A stretch of 64,000 nt of DNA. Source: Cupriavidus sp. D39. Its GTDB lineage: Bacteria; Pseudomonadota; Gammaproteobacteria; Burkholderiales; Burkholderiaceae. The position numbers were made by a program, and so were the translations under genes. The notes below the pieces were generated by a model, which was given only the letters and a program-made list of their open reading frames with translations, did no database searches and had not been told where the DNA came from. The DNA is taken from contig NZ_JAPNLE010000009.1 of assembly GCF_026627925.1 (NCBI RefSeq), positions 4,402,001-4,466,000 on the forward strand, read 5' to 3'. This document shows, one piece after another, positions 35,907 through 46,116 of this stretch (the stretch's first letter is position 1; each line of letters begins with the position of its first letter).

Positions 35907-37079
35907 ATGGCGCAAGACCTGCCCCTGAGCGGCATCCGGGTCATCGATTTCACCCAGGTGATGATGGGCCCGGTGTGCACGCAGACGCTGGCCGACTACG
36001 GCGCCGACGTTATCAAGGTGGAGCGCAAGGGCTCCGGCGATCTCAGCCGCTCCACCTTCGAGCCGGTTGCCGGCGCGGACAACCCCATCTTTTGCAGCCT
36101 GAACCGCAACAAACGCAGCATTGCGCTTGACCTGCGGGATCCGGAACAGATGGCGCACGTGAAGACCCTGATCGCCGGCGCCGATGTCGTGGTCAATAAT
36201 TTCCGCGCGGGGGTGATGGAGCGCATGGGCCTCGGCTACGAGGCATGCCGCGCGTTGAATCCGCGCATCATCTACGCGGTCGGCACCGGCTTCGGCGAAT
36301 CCGGGCCGTATGCGCACAAGGGCGGCCAGGACGTGCTGGCACAGGCCATTACCGGCGTGATGGCGCGCCGGGCCGACGATTCGGTGCCGGTCTCGGTCTA
36401 CCCGACCGCGCTGGCCGACTATTCCGCCGGCATGCACATGGTGCAGGGCGTGCTGCTGGCCTTGCTGGACCGCGCCCGCACTGGCGAGGGACAGAAGATC
36501 AGCGTGTCGCTGTACAACTCCATGCTCGCCATGCAGATGCAGGAAGCGGCCATGATCATGATGGACGATTCCGAGGTCAACTGGGCGGCCATGCCGTTGT
36601 CCGGCGTGTTCGATACGCAGACGGGACCCCTGGTGATGGTGGGCGCATTCAAGCAGAACCCGTTGCGCGACATCTGCGCGGCGCTTGAGATCGAGGACAT
36701 GTCGGCAGATCCGCGCTACTGCGACCTGAGCCAGCAGTTCCGCAACAAGGCCGGGCTGCAGGCAGTGCTGCGCGAGCGCTTTGCCGCCAATACGCGCGAC
36801 CACTGGCTCTCCCGCCTGGAAGCGCAGGACATACTCTGCGCGCCGGTGCGAGACCTGCGCGAAGCGCTGGTGGATCCGCAGACTTTGCACAACCAGCTGC
36901 TGCTGGAAGGCGCGGGCGAGGGCCGGCAAGTCAAGTTCGTCGGCAGTCCCATCAGCATGTCGCGCGCTCGCGTCAGCCTGCGCCGCCCGCCGCCGCGGCT
37001 CGGTCAGCATAACGATGACGTGCTGCGCGAACTAGAGGGGATGCCGGCAACGATGGCCGTGCAAGGAGTGGCGGAATGA
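35907..37079 (+). CDS. Class III (CaiB/BaiF) CoA-transferase
   Basis: A 390-residue CoA-transferase that moves CoA from an acyl-CoA or formyl-CoA donor to a carboxylic acid. The N-terminal SGIRVIDFTQVMMGPVCTQTLAD and GADVIKVE are diagnostic; nucleophilic Asp171 lies in YPTALADYSAGMHM as in formyl-CoA transferase. I chose the ATG at 35907 because GGAGG lies 8 bases upstream; an ATG five codons earlier lacks a good site. The end overlaps the hydratase start by 4 bases. It probably activates the imported acid. Confidence 0.9.
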   Translation: MAQDLPLSGIRVIDFTQVMMGPVCTQTLADYGADVIKVERKGSGDLSRSTFEPVAGADNPIFCSLNRNKRSIALDLRDPEQMAHVKTLIAGADVVVNNFRAGVMERMGLGYEACRALNPRIIYAVGTGFGESGPYAHKGGQDVLAQAITGVMARRADDSVPVSVYPTALADYSAGMHMVQGVLLALLDRARTGEGQKISVSLYNSMLAMQMQEAAMIMMDDSEVNWAAMPLSGVFDTQTGPLVMVGAFKQNPLRDICAALEIEDMSADPRYCDLSQQFRNKAGLQAVLRERFAANTRDHWLSRLEAQDILCAPVRDLREALVDPQTLHNQLLLEGAGEGRQVKFVGSPISMSRARVSLRRPPPRLGQHNDDVLRELEGMPATMAVQGVAE

Positions 37080-37848
37080 GCGTCCATCTGCAAGTCGAGA
37101 ATTTTGTCGCCACGGTGACGTTGTCGCGGCCCGAGGTCATGAACGCAGTCGATCTCGCCACCGAGGCCGAGTTGCAAGGCATCTGGGCAGAGCTGGAGCG
37201 GCGCGACGATGTTCGCGTCATCGTGCTGACGGGGAGGGTGACCGCGCCTTCTGCGTGGGCGCCGATTTGAAGAACCCGTCCACCACCGGCCTGGAATACT
37301 GGGGTGCTGCGCGGCCGGGCGGATTCGGCGGCATCGCGTTGCGCGAGTCGCTGAATATACCCGTCATCGCTCGCGTCAACGGCTTCGCGCTCGGCGGCGG
37401 CTTCGAGATGGTGCTGGGCTGCGACATCGTGGTCGCTTGCGAGGAGGCCAGCTTTGGCTTGCCCGAAGCGCTGGTGGGACGCATGCCGCTCGACGGCGGC
37501 ATGACCCTGCTGCAGCGTCAGATCCCGTTCCGCAAGGCCATGGCCATGCTGCTGACCGGGCGCCGCATGCCGGCACGCGAAGCCGCCGAGATCGGCCTGA
37601 TCAACGAGGTGGTGCCACGCGCGCAACTGGATGCGGCGGTGCAAGTCTGGATCGATGCGCTGCTGGCGTGCGCGCCGCTGTCGCAGCAGGCGATCAAGCA
37701 GGTTGTGCGCCGCACGTCGACCTTGTCGCCGGCCGATGCCCAGGCACTGCGGCTGCCCGCCCTGGTCGACGCGCTGCAGTCCGAGGACGCGCACGAAGGC
37801 GTGCTGGCCTTCCAGCAAAAGCGCAAGCCGCAATGGAGCGGGCGCTGA
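37076..37848 (+). CDS. Enoyl-CoA hydratase/isomerase family protein (frame break)
   Basis: About 257 residues once a G run at 37231-37234 is given its missing base, restoring LTGEGDRAFCVGADLK, a standard crotonase motif. The oxyanion-hole region is RVNGFALGGGFEMVLGCD and the second catalytic region is SFGLPEALVGRMP, with both glutamate positions kept. It would add water to, or isomerise, an unsaturated CoA ester. The stop shares TGATG with the ferredoxin start. The break looks like a sequencing error. Confidence 0.87.
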
Positions 37849-38183
37849 TGGCCTACGTCATTGCCTCTGGTTGTATCGATGTCAAGGACGGCGCCTGCGT
37901 GAAATGCTGCCCCGTCGATTGCATCTACGAGGGCGTGCGCACGCTCTATATCCACCCCGATGAATGCATCAGCTGCGGCATCTGCGTGTCCGTGTGCCCG
38001 ACCGAAGCCATCCACGACGAAGCGGAGCTGCCGCCGGCGCAGGCCGTGTTCGCCGCCGTGAACAGGGAGTTTTTTGCCAGGCACGTGAGCGGCGTCGGCT
38101 CGCCGGGCGGCGCCGACTACGTCGGGCCGCAGGCCTGTGACCACCCCGTGGTCGAGGCGTATCCTGTGCGCAGCGAGCCGTAG
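37848..38183 (+). CDS. 7Fe ferredoxin (FdxA-like)
   Basis: A 111-residue electron carrier. Cys9, Cys17 and Cys50 match the 3Fe-4S ligands of Azotobacter-type 7Fe ferredoxin, and Cys21, Cys40, Cys43 and Cys46 match the 4Fe-4S ligands. The region CCPVDCIYEGVRTLYIHPDE is near-canonical. The C-terminal half (ANREFFARH-like) follows the family. It is embedded in a catabolic operon rather than standing alone, so it is probably a dedicated partner of the FAD oxidoreductase upstream. Confidence 0.9.
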   Translation: MAYVIASGCIDVKDGACVKCCPVDCIYEGVRTLYIHPDECISCGICVSVCPTEAIHDEAELPPAQAVFAAVNREFFARHVSGVGSPGGADYVGPQACDHPVVEAYPVRSEP

Positions 38184-38206
38184 TCCATGAATCGATCGAG
38201 GAGAGC

Positions 38207-39120
38207 ATGCACGCCAGCATCCTGAAGTACTTCGTTGAAGTCGCGCGATGCGGGTCGATCCGCAAGGCGGCGCAGAACCTTTATGTCGCATCCAGCGCCG
38301 TCAACCGGCAGATTCTCAAGCTCGAGGCCGAGATGGGAACCGAGCTGTTCGACCGCTTGCCCAACGGTATCCGGCTGAATGCTTCAGGCGAGCGGATGCT
38401 GCAGCATATCCGCGCGACGCTCAACGATTTTCACCTGATGCGAAGCGAACTCGATGAACTCAAGGACGAACGCAGGGGCCACATATCGGTCGTGGCGATG
38501 GACTCACTGTTCGTCGATTTCCTCCCCGCGGCGGTGGAGGACTATTCGGAACTGTATCCGGCAGTGACGTACTCCATCGCCGCCGTCACCCCTGGGATGT
38601 CGCGCCAAAAGTCCTGGGTGGCGAGTTCGATGTCGGCGTCACCTTTATCGCCAAGCTGCCGGCGGGGCTGAACGTCGTGGCCCAGGTCGCGCTGCCGCCA
38701 GGCGTAGTAATGGCCTCTTCCCATCCGCTTGCGAAGAAGGAGCGGATCAGCTTTGCCGACTGCCGCAGCCACGCGTTCCTGCGCCTGGAAGGACGCTCGC
38801 CGATCCAGGGCGTGGTGTCTCCCAGGTTCATGGAATTCTGGGATCTGATGACCCCCAGCGTTACCTGCAATTCCACCCTTCTGCTCAAGCGCCTGGTCGC
38901 CTCGGGGCGGGGCATTTCCTTCTTCTCCAAGCTCGCTTTCATTGATGAGATCGCCAGCGGCGAAGTGGTCTGGCGCCCGTTCGACGAACCCAATATCAAC
39001 GCGCTGACGGTTGGCATCATCACGCCATGCCAGCGCGTGCTGTCCAATGTCACGCTGGAATTCGTCAAGGGCATCGTGCACCGCCTCAAGCAGGTAGAAC
39101 TCTCATTGCTAGACACGTAG
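38207..39120 (+). CDS. LysR-family regulator of the catabolic operon (frame break)
   Basis: About 304 residues with a missing G restored at 38594-38596 (TPGDVAPKVLGG). The N-terminal winged helix reads SILKYFVEVARCGSIRKAAQNL and SSAVNRQILKLEAEMGTELFDR; the effector domain follows. Unusually for LysR it lies inside the operon in the same direction, 9 bases before the aldehyde dehydrogenase gene. A strong GGAGAG precedes the ATG at 38207. It probably senses the substrate or its CoA ester and controls the porin-operon region. Confidence 0.87.
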
Positions 39121-39129
39121 AAACCTGAC

Positions 39130-40566
39130 ATGACCATGTATAAGAACTATATCGACGGCCAATGGCTCGACGGCGCATCCGCTCACGCCAACGTCAATCC
39201 GTCCGACACGACCGACATCATCGGCCACTACGCGCTGGCCGATGCCGCACAGGCCGGCCAGGCCAGCGCTGCCGCCCATGCCGCCGCGCCGCGGTGGGCC
39301 GCCAGCACGCCACAACAACGCGCCGATGCGCTCGACAAGATCGGTACCGAGCTCTTGGCGCGGCGCGAGGAACTCGGCCTGCTGTTGTCGCGCGAAGAAG
39401 GCAAGATCCTGCCGGAAGGCATCGGCGAGGTCACCCGTGCGGGGAATATCTTCAAGTTCTTCGCCGGGGAGGCCTTGCGCCAGCGCGGCGACAAGCTGGC
39501 CTCGGTACGGCCTGGCGTGGAAATCGAAGTCACGCGCGAGCCGGTCGGGGTGGTAGGCATCATCGCGCCATGGAACTTCCCGATGGCGATTCCCGCCTGG
39601 AAGATCGCACCAGCCCTGGCGTACGGCAACACGGTCGTGTTCAAGCCCGCGGAGCTCGTGCCGGGCTGCGCCTGGGCGCTGGCGGAGATCATCAGCCGCG
39701 CGGGATTGCCGGCGGGAGCATTCAACCTGGCGATGGGGCGCGGTTCGCAAGTGGGCCAGGCCATGCTTGATGACAGGCGTATCGCCGGGATTTCCTTCAC
39801 CGGTTCGGTGGCTACGGGCGGGCGCGTGGCCCAGGCGGCCGCCCAACGGCTGGCCAAGGTCCAGCTTGAAATGGGCGGCAAGAACCCGATGGTGGTGCTC
39901 AATGATGCCGATCTCGAGGTGGCGGTGGAGTGCGCCGTGCAAAGCGCATTCTTTTCCACCGGGCAGCGCTGCACCGCATCGAGCCGGCTGATCGTGGAAG
40001 AGGGCATCTATGCCCGTTTCGTCGAACGGATGCAGGAGCGCACGGCCGCGCTCAGGATCGGCCACGCCCTCGACACCGGCACCGACATCGGTCCGGTGGC
40101 AAGCGGCGACCAGCTTGAGCAGGACTTGCGCTACCTCGCCATCGGGCGCGAGGAGGGCGCCAGGTTGGTGTGCGGCGGCGAACACGTGACACGCGCCACG
40201 CCGGGCTTCTACCTGACGCCGGCGATCTTCGCCGATTGCAGCAACGACATGCGGATCTGCCGCGAAGAGATCTTCGGGCCGGTTGCCGCCATCATCCCGG
40301 CCAGGAACTATGAGCATGCACTGGAACTGGCCAACGACACCGAGTTCGGCCTCGCCAGCGGTATCTGCTCGACGTCGCTAAAGCACGTACAGCACTTCAA
40401 ACGGCACGCTCAAGCTGGCATGGTCATGGTCAATGTGCCCACGGCAGGTGTCGATTATCACGTCCCGTTCGGCGGCCGCAAGGGCTCCAGCCTGGGGCCG
40501 CGCGAGCAGGGCACCTTCGCGGCCGAGTTCTATACGACGGTGAAGACGGCTTACGTGGCGGGTTGA
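39130..40566 (+). CDS. NAD(P)-dependent (semi)aldehyde dehydrogenase
   Basis: A 478-residue aldehyde dehydrogenase. Catalytic residues are the Asn region (IIAPWNFPMAIPAWK), Glu247 (QLEMGGKNP) and Cys281 (GQRCTASS). FEIFGPV-like EEIFGPVAAII and the C-terminal PFGGRKGSSLGPREQG are typical of succinate-semialdehyde/2,5-dioxovalerate-type enzymes. It begins 9 bases after the LysR stop, so it belongs to the same transcript and probably oxidises a semialdehyde formed in the pathway. MYKNYIDG from the second ATG (39136) is an alternative start. Confidence 0.92.
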   Translation: MTMYKNYIDGQWLDGASAHANVNPSDTTDIIGHYALADAAQAGQASAAAHAAAPRWAASTPQQRADALDKIGTELLARREELGLLLSREEGKILPEGIGEVTRAGNIFKFFAGEALRQRGDKLASVRPGVEIEVTREPVGVVGIIAPWNFPMAIPAWKIAPALAYGNTVVFKPAELVPGCAWALAEIISRAGLPAGAFNLAMGRGSQVGQAMLDDRRIAGISFTGSVATGGRVAQAAAQRLAKVQLEMGGKNPMVVLNDADLEVAVECAVQSAFFSTGQRCTASSRLIVEEGIYARFVERMQERTAALRIGHALDTGTDIGPVASGDQLEQDLRYLAIGREEGARLVCGGEHVTRATPGFYLTPAIFADCSNDMRICREEIFGPVAAIIPARNYEHALELANDTEFGLASGICSTSLKHVQHFKRHAQAGMVMVNVPTAGVDYHVPFGGRKGSSLGPREQGTFAAEFYTTVKTAYVAG

Positions 40567-40603
40567 GAGGATGGCGCTGGTGGCGGACTGGCCGCCGCCG
40601 GCC

Positions 40604-41362
40604 TTACTTCGGCTGCATGCGGATGGCGCCGTCGAGCCGGATCACTTCGCCGTTGAGCATGGTGTTGGCGATGATGGATCCCACCAGCTTCGCGTACTCG
40701 GCCGGGCGGCCCAGGCGCGGCGGGAACGGCACCATCTTGCCGAGCGCGTCCTGTACATCCTGCGGCATGCCCAGCAGCATCGGCGTCTCGAACAGCCCCG
40801 GGGCGATCGTCATGCAGCGCACGCCGTCGCGCGACAGGTCGCGCGCGATGGCCAGCGTCATGGCGACCACGCCGCCCTTGGAGGCCGCGTAGGCGGCCTG
40901 CCCGATCTGGCCGTCGAACGCTGCCACCGATGCCGTATTGATGATCACGCCACGCTCGCCTTCCGCGTCGGGCGTGTTCTGCACCATCGCCGCGGCAGCC
41001 AGCCGGATCATGTTGAAGGTGCCGATCAGGTTGACGCGGATGGTCTTGTCGAAGGCGTCGAGCGGGTGCGGGCCGTTCTTGCCCACCGTCTTGTTGGCGG
41101 TGGCGATGCCGGCGCAGTTGACCAACCCGGCCAGGCGGCCCAGCGCGGTGGCTGCCGCCACGGCAGCCTGTCCGTCGGCCTCGCTGCTGACGTCGCAGCG
41201 CACGAACTTCCCGCCCAGCTCGGCCGCCAGCGCGGTGCCGGCGGCTTCGTTGAGGTCGGCGATCACTACCTTGCCGCCGGCGGCGGCCAGCATGCGGGCG
41301 CTGCCCTCGCCGAGCCCGGAGGCGCCGCCGGTGACAATAAATACGTTGTCGCGGATTTCCAT
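40604..41362 (-). CDS. Short-chain dehydrogenase/reductase, HSD10-like 3-hydroxyacyl-CoA dehydrogenase
   Basis: A 252-residue SDR. The NAD-binding motif TGGASGLG is at 11-18, the catalytic triad is Ser145, Tyr158 and Lys162 (YAASK), and the NAG-like motif is NCAGIA. The build matches 17beta-HSD type 10, whose bacterial relatives oxidise 3-hydroxyacyl-CoA or 2-methyl-3-hydroxybutyryl-CoA. ATG at 41362 begins [13 protein letters not shown]. It runs against the aldehyde dehydrogenase operon. An operator-like palindrome lies 70 bases upstream. Confidence 0.9.
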   Translation of the reverse strand: MEIRDNVFIVTGGASGLGEGSARMLAAAGGKVVIADLNEAAGTALAAELGGKFVRCDVSSEADGQAAVAAATALGRLAGLVNCAGIATANKTVGKNGPHPLDAFDKTIRVNLIGTFNMIRLAAAAMVQNTPDAEGERGVIINTASVAAFDGQIGQAAYAASKGGVVAMTLAIARDLSRDGVRCMTIAPGLFETPMLLGMPQDVQDALGKMVPFPPRLGRPAEYAKLVGSIIANTMLNGEVIRLDGAIRMQPK

Positions 41363-41431
41363 CGTTGTCTTCCTCGCTTGGATAAGTGGTTTCTTGATTT
41401 TCTGGCGCTGCAGATATGGCATGTTGGCATA

Positions 41432-41447
41432 ACGTTTACGTAAACGT
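41432..41447 (-). promoter_or_regulatory. 16-bp perfect palindrome in the SDR promoter
   Basis: ACGTTTACGTAAACGT is preceded on the minus strand by TTG, giving TTGACG as a possible -35 within the site. The word recalls sites of MerR-type regulators of branched-chain acyl-CoA breakdown (LiuR), which bind in overlong promoter spacers. The SDR downstream fits isoleucine-type beta-oxidation. Regulator identity is a guess. Confidence 0.55.
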
Positions 41448-41468
41448 CAATTCGCCGGCGGCAATAAA

Positions 41469-41490
41469 AAGGCGACCCGGGGGTCGCCTT
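41469..41490 (-). terminator. Terminator of adk
   Basis: A perfect 10-bp stem (41469-41478 with 41481-41490) with a two-base loop, about 30 bases past the adk stop and followed on the minus strand by a T-run. A classical rho-independent terminator. Confidence 0.85.
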
Positions 41491-41518
41491 TCTTTCTGCA
41501 GCGCTGGATGCGCCTGGC

Positions 41519-42552
<1,034 letters not shown>

Positions 42553-43362
42553 TCAGGGGCCTTCCTGTGCCATGGCCTGCGCCCAAAGCACACGCACCCG
42601 GTCCAGGTCGGCTTGCGTATCGACGCCCGGCGCGGGCACTGCCGCTGTTTCCAGCACGCCGATACGCTCGCCATGCCACATCGCGCGCAGCTGCTCCAGG
42701 GCTTCCGTCTGCTCCACCGGCGACAGCGCCAGCGTGGGGAAGCGCCGCAGGAATCCGGCGCGGTAGGCGTACAGGCCAATGTGGCGCAATACCGGCATGG
42801 CCGGCAACGCCACCTGGGCGGCGGCTGCCGCCGCGGCCGGCACGCCGGCCCAGGCGTCGCGCGCCCAGGGGATCGGGGCGCGGGAGAAATACAGCGCGCG
42901 GCCGGCGGCATCGCACACCACTTTCACCACATTGGGGTTGAACACCTCGGCAATCTCGCCGATCGGATGTGCAGCGGTGGCGATGGCGCAATCGGCATGG
43001 TGCGCCAGATGCAGCGCCACCTCGTCGATCAGGCCGGGCTCGATGAGCGGCTCGTCGCCCTGCACATTGACCACGATGGCATCGTCCGGCAGGCCCAGCA
43101 GCGTGGCCACTTCGGCCAGGCGGTCGGTGCCCGAGGGATGGTCGGCACGCGTGATCACGGCTTCGATGCCATGCGCCGCGCAGGCTGCCGCCACTTCGGG
43201 CGCGTCGGTGGCCACCACCGTGCGCTGCGCCGACGAGGCATGGGCGCGCTCAGCCACGCGCACGATCATGGGCTTGCCGCCGATATCGGCCAGCGGCTTG
43301 TTGGGCAGCCGGGTGGAGGCCAGGCGCGCCGGGATGACGACGGTAAAAGCGGGCAGCGACAT
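42553..43362 (-). CDS. kdsB: 3-deoxy-manno-octulosonate cytidylyltransferase KdsB
   Basis: A 269-residue enzyme that activates Kdo with CTP for lipopolysaccharide inner core. The N-terminal [28 protein letters not shown] is the nucleotidyltransferase signature; [13 protein letters not shown] and the C-terminal [21 protein letters not shown] complete the fold. It lies 15 bases after the Trm112-like gene, so it is in one operon with lpxK, both in LPS synthesis. Confidence 0.96.
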   Translation of the reverse strand: MSLPAFTVVIPARLASTRLPNKPLADIGGKPMIVRVAERAHASSAQRTVVATDAPEVAAACAAHGIEAVITRADHPSGTDRLAEVATLLGLPDDAIVVNVQGDEPLIEPGLIDEVALHLAHHADCAIATAAHPIGEIAEVFNPNVVKVVCDAAGRALYFSRAPIPWARDAWAGVPAAAAAAAQVALPAMPVLRHIGLYAYRAGFLRRFPTLALSPVEQTEALEQLRAMWHGERIGVLETAAVPAPGVDTQADLDRVRVLWAQAMAQEGP

Positions 43363-43377
43363 GGTGCGAGCCGCCGC

Positions 43378-43566
43378 TTATTCCGGCGAGACCAGCCGGC
43401 CCGGCACGGTCTGGCGTGCTTCATCGGCCAGCATGATGGGAATGCCGTCGCGGATCGGATAGGCCAGTTTGTCCACGTGGCAGATCAGTTCCTGGGCGGC
43501 ACGGTCATGTTCCAGCTTGCTCTTGCACAGCGGGCAGACCAGGATTTCAAGCAGCCGGTTGTCCAT
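43378..43566 (-). CDS. Trm112-like (UPF0434) zinc-ribbon protein
   Basis: A 62-residue protein with the Trm112 fold: [17 protein letters not shown] and [17 protein letters not shown]. It has two Cys in CPLC and one later in LICHVDK. It commonly sits between lpxK and kdsB and is thought to be a small partner for methyltransferases. The ATG at 43566 overlaps the lpxK end by 20 bases. Confidence 0.9.
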   Translation of the reverse strand: MDNRLLEILVCPLCKSKLEHDRAAQELICHVDKLAYPIRDGIPIMLADEARQTVPGRLVSPE

Positions 43567-44656
43567 CTTGCGTTTCCTTGGTGTGGCCGGCGGCGGTCGC
43601 GGCGCCCGGCGCTGCGGGAGCGGCCTGGGCATGCGCGGCGACAGCGCGGCGAATTTTTTCGATCAGGCCCGCATCGATCACGGGCGTGGTGGGGACGACC
43701 CAGATCCGCGGGTCCAGCGGGTCACTGAGGCGCTCGCATTTTACGGCATCCTTCTCGGTGATCAGGATCGCATCGGCCGCTTGCGCGACAGGATCGCCGG
43801 CAAAGGGGTCTTCGGCGAAGTCGTAGTGGTCCGGCAGCGGCATGGTGTCGGGCGCGAGGCCTGCCGCGCGCAGGCTGGCGAAGAAGCGCTCGGGGTTGCC
43901 GATGCCGGCGGCGGCCAGCACACGCTGCCCGGCAAACGCGGACAGCGGCCTGGCCATGGTAGGGTCGGCCAGTTGCCAGGCATCGTCCAGCACCAGGCGC
44001 ATGCCGTAGACATCCGGCTTGTCCTGGCTGGGGCGGAAGTCCGGGTCGTTGATGAGGGTGGCGTCGCGCCGGCGCGAGAGCGATTCTCGCAGCGGGCCCG
44101 CGGGCAGCAGCAAGCCGTTGCCGCCCATGCGCGAATCGAACATCACGATCTCGAAGTCGCGTTGCAGCTTGTAGTGCTGCAGGCCATCGTCGAGCAGCAG
44201 CACGTTGACGCCGGGATGCGAGACCAGCATGGTCTGCGCGCATAGCGCGCGGTCGGGGAAGACCCAGACCGGCACGTCGGTGGCGCGCGCGATCAAGAGT
44301 GGCTCGTCGCCCACGTCCTTGGCCTGCGAGGTGGGCTTGACCCGGCGCGGATGCTTGAGCTTGACGCCGTAGCCGCGCGAGACCACGCCCGGGCGCAGGC
44401 CGGACTCGGCCAGCGCATGGGCCAGCGCGATCACCGCGGGGGTCTTGCCGGTGCCGCCCACGGTCACGTTGCCGACCACCACCACCGGCATGGGCAGGCG
44501 CGTCGAGCGGTACCAGCCGCGCCGGTATGCCAGGCGCCGCCAGCCGCTGACCAGGCCGAACACCCACGACAGCGGCAGCATCAGCCAGGCGAACCAGCCG
44601 CGGCGTTGCCACTGGGCGGTCACGAAGTCGGCAAGGGCGTTGCGGGGAGCTGGCAT
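43547..44656 (-). CDS. lpxK: Tetraacyldisaccharide 4'-kinase LpxK
   Basis: A 369-residue enzyme phosphorylating the lipid A disaccharide. The P-loop is [35 protein letters not shown] and [17 protein letters not shown] are strong family signatures. A hydrophobic N-terminal segment ([15 protein letters not shown]) anchors it. The ATG at 44656 begins [11 protein letters not shown]; 32 upstream codons of poor sequence are excluded. The last ~35 residues are variable. Confidence 0.95.
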   Translation of the reverse strand: MPAPRNALADFVTAQWQRRGWFAWLMLPLSWVFGLVSGWRRLAYRRGWYRSTRLPMPVVVVGNVTVGGTGKTPAVIALAHALAESGLRPGVVSRGYGVKLKHPRRVKPTSQAKDVGDEPLLIARATDVPVWVFPDRALCAQTMLVSHPGVNVLLLDDGLQHYKLQRDFEIVMFDSRMGGNGLLLPAGPLRESLSRRRDATLINDPDFRPSQDKPDVYGMRLVLDDAWQLADPTMARPLSAFAGQRVLAAAGIGNPERFFASLRAAGLAPDTMPLPDHYDFAEDPFAGDPVAQAADAILITEKDAVKCERLSDPLDPRIWVVPTTPVIDAGLIEKIRRAVAAHAQAAPAAPGAATAAGHTKETQDGQPAA

Positions 44657-44864
44657 GGGCGTGGTAGGCAGGGCTGGGCGGTAATGTTGCGTTGAATAGG
44701 GCAGGGGCGGGGCCGGGGACGGTAGCGCGGCGCGCCGGCATGATGGTGCCATCGCGCCTTGGCTGGGCAGCGCAAGCTAGCTACCCAGCCATTATGGGCA
44801 CCTTGCGGCGCCCGCCGCAAGGTGCGGCTCGCTGCGGGTGATCTGCATCCGCGCGCCGGGCCGT

Positions 44865-45293
44865 TCAGCGCGCCTGCGAGCTCTGTGTGGCGAAGGTCAG
44901 GCGGGGCAGCCCGGCCAGGCGGGCGGCTTCCATGACATTGATCACGGACTGATGCGTGGCCTGTGCGTCCGCGTTGACGATCAGCACCGGCGGCTGGCCG
45001 TCGGCCGGGCCGGCGACCTCGCGCAGGCGCTGGGCCAGGCTGGTGACGTCCTGCTGGTCCATGACCTGCTTGTTGATCGAGTAGATGCCCTTGGCCGATA
45101 CGGATACCACGATCTCGCCGGGGCGCTGCTGCGCCTTTTCGGCGTCGGCGGTTGGCAACTGGATCTGCAGTTCGGTATAGCGCGAGTAAGTGGTCGTGAT
45201 CATCAGGAAGATCAGGATCACGAGCAGGACGTCGATCAACGGGATGAGGTTGATCTCCGGTTCTTCACGCCGCTGGCGGGATCGGAAGTGCAT
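44865..45293 (-). CDS. exbD: ExbD/TolR-family biopolymer transport protein
   Basis: A 142-residue inner-membrane protein with one N-terminal helix (NLIPLIDVLLVILIFLMI) carrying the conserved Asp used for proton flow, and a periplasmic domain. With ExbB it energises TonB-dependent or related outer-membrane functions. It lies 6 bases after exbB, in one operon. No tonB is visible here, so the partner is elsewhere. Confidence 0.95.
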   Translation of the reverse strand: MHFRSRQRREEPEINLIPLIDVLLVILIFLMITTTYSRYTELQIQLPTADAEKAQQRPGEIVVSVSAKGIYSINKQVMDQQDVTSLAQRLREVAGPADGQPPVLIVNADAQATHQSVINVMEAARLAGLPRLTFATQSSQAR

Positions 45294-45299
45294 GGCGTA

Positions 45300-45953
45300 T
45301 CAGGCGCGGCGCTGCGGCAGGATGGCGTCCAGGAAGGCGGTGGCGCGGAATTCCAGCTCGGCCACGTAGTCGTCCACGCGCCGGCGGAAGTAGCGCCAGA
45401 AGATCAGTGCCGGAATCGCGATGATCAGCCCGAAGGCGGTGTTATAGAGCGCCACCGAGATCCCGTGGGCCAGCTGCTCGGGGCTGGCGCCGGCGCCGCC
45501 CTGGCTGCCGAAGATCTCGATCATGCCGATCACGGTGCCTAGCAGGCCCATCAGCGGCGCCACCGAGGCGATCGTGCCCAGCGCGTTGAGGTAGCGCTCC
45601 AGCTCGTGCGCCACGGCACGCCCGGCTTCCTCGACCACTTCCTTGGCGGCATCGCGGGAGGTGTGGGGCTGCAGCACCACATGGCGCAGGCCGGCGGCCA
45701 GCACGCGGCCCAGCGGGGAGTTCTGCTCCAGCGTGTTGACCACCTCCGGCGTGGCGCGGCGCTGGTGCGCCACCGACAGGGCTTCGTCGTAAAGCTTGGG
45801 CGGCAGCACCTTGCTGCGCTTCAGGCTGAGGAAACGCTCGACGATCAGCGCCAGGGCGATGACCGAGGCGAGCAACAAGGGCCAGATCGGCCAGCCGGCA
45901 GCTTGAATGATGGAAAACACGTGGAACCCCGAGTCAACGGCTTGTGTGCTCAT
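45300..45953 (-). CDS. exbB: ExbB/TolQ-family proton channel protein
   Basis: A 217-residue MotA/TolQ/ExbB-type channel with three helices: IWPLLLASVIALALIVERFL, the pore helix region APLMGLLGTVIGMIEIF with conserved Gly/Thr, and AFGLIIAIPALIFWRYFRRR. It starts the exbB-exbD pair. Upstream is the long repeat array and two 10-bp direct repeats that may be part of its promoter. Confidence 0.95.
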   Translation of the reverse strand: MSTQAVDSGFHVFSIIQAAGWPIWPLLLASVIALALIVERFLSLKRSKVLPPKLYDEALSVAHQRRATPEVVNTLEQNSPLGRVLAAGLRHVVLQPHTSRDAAKEVVEEAGRAVAHELERYLNALGTIASVAPLMGLLGTVIGMIEIFGSQGGAGASPEQLAHGISVALYNTAFGLIIAIPALIFWRYFRRRVDDYVAELEFRATAFLDAILPQRRA

Positions 45954-45984
45954 GCCAGGCGCCGCAGCCGTGCGCGCGCTGGCT

Positions 45985-46005
45985 ATGTTCGAAAATGTTC
46001 GAAAA
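45985..46005. repeat. Tandem 10-bp direct repeat upstream of exbB
   Basis: ATGTTCGAAA occurs twice back to back, so the copies are one helical turn apart, 32 bases upstream of the exbB start. Tandem sites one turn apart are typical of a protein that binds one face of DNA. No regulator is assigned. Confidence 0.5.
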
Positions 46006-46116
46006 AATCAGGCGCCACTCTAACCCGCAGCACCGGGCGCGGCAAGACGCAGCATCGCGGTGTGTCTGCCGCGCATCGTGCTCGCGGGGGCGTGCAAGGC
46101 GGCGACTGTCGGGATG

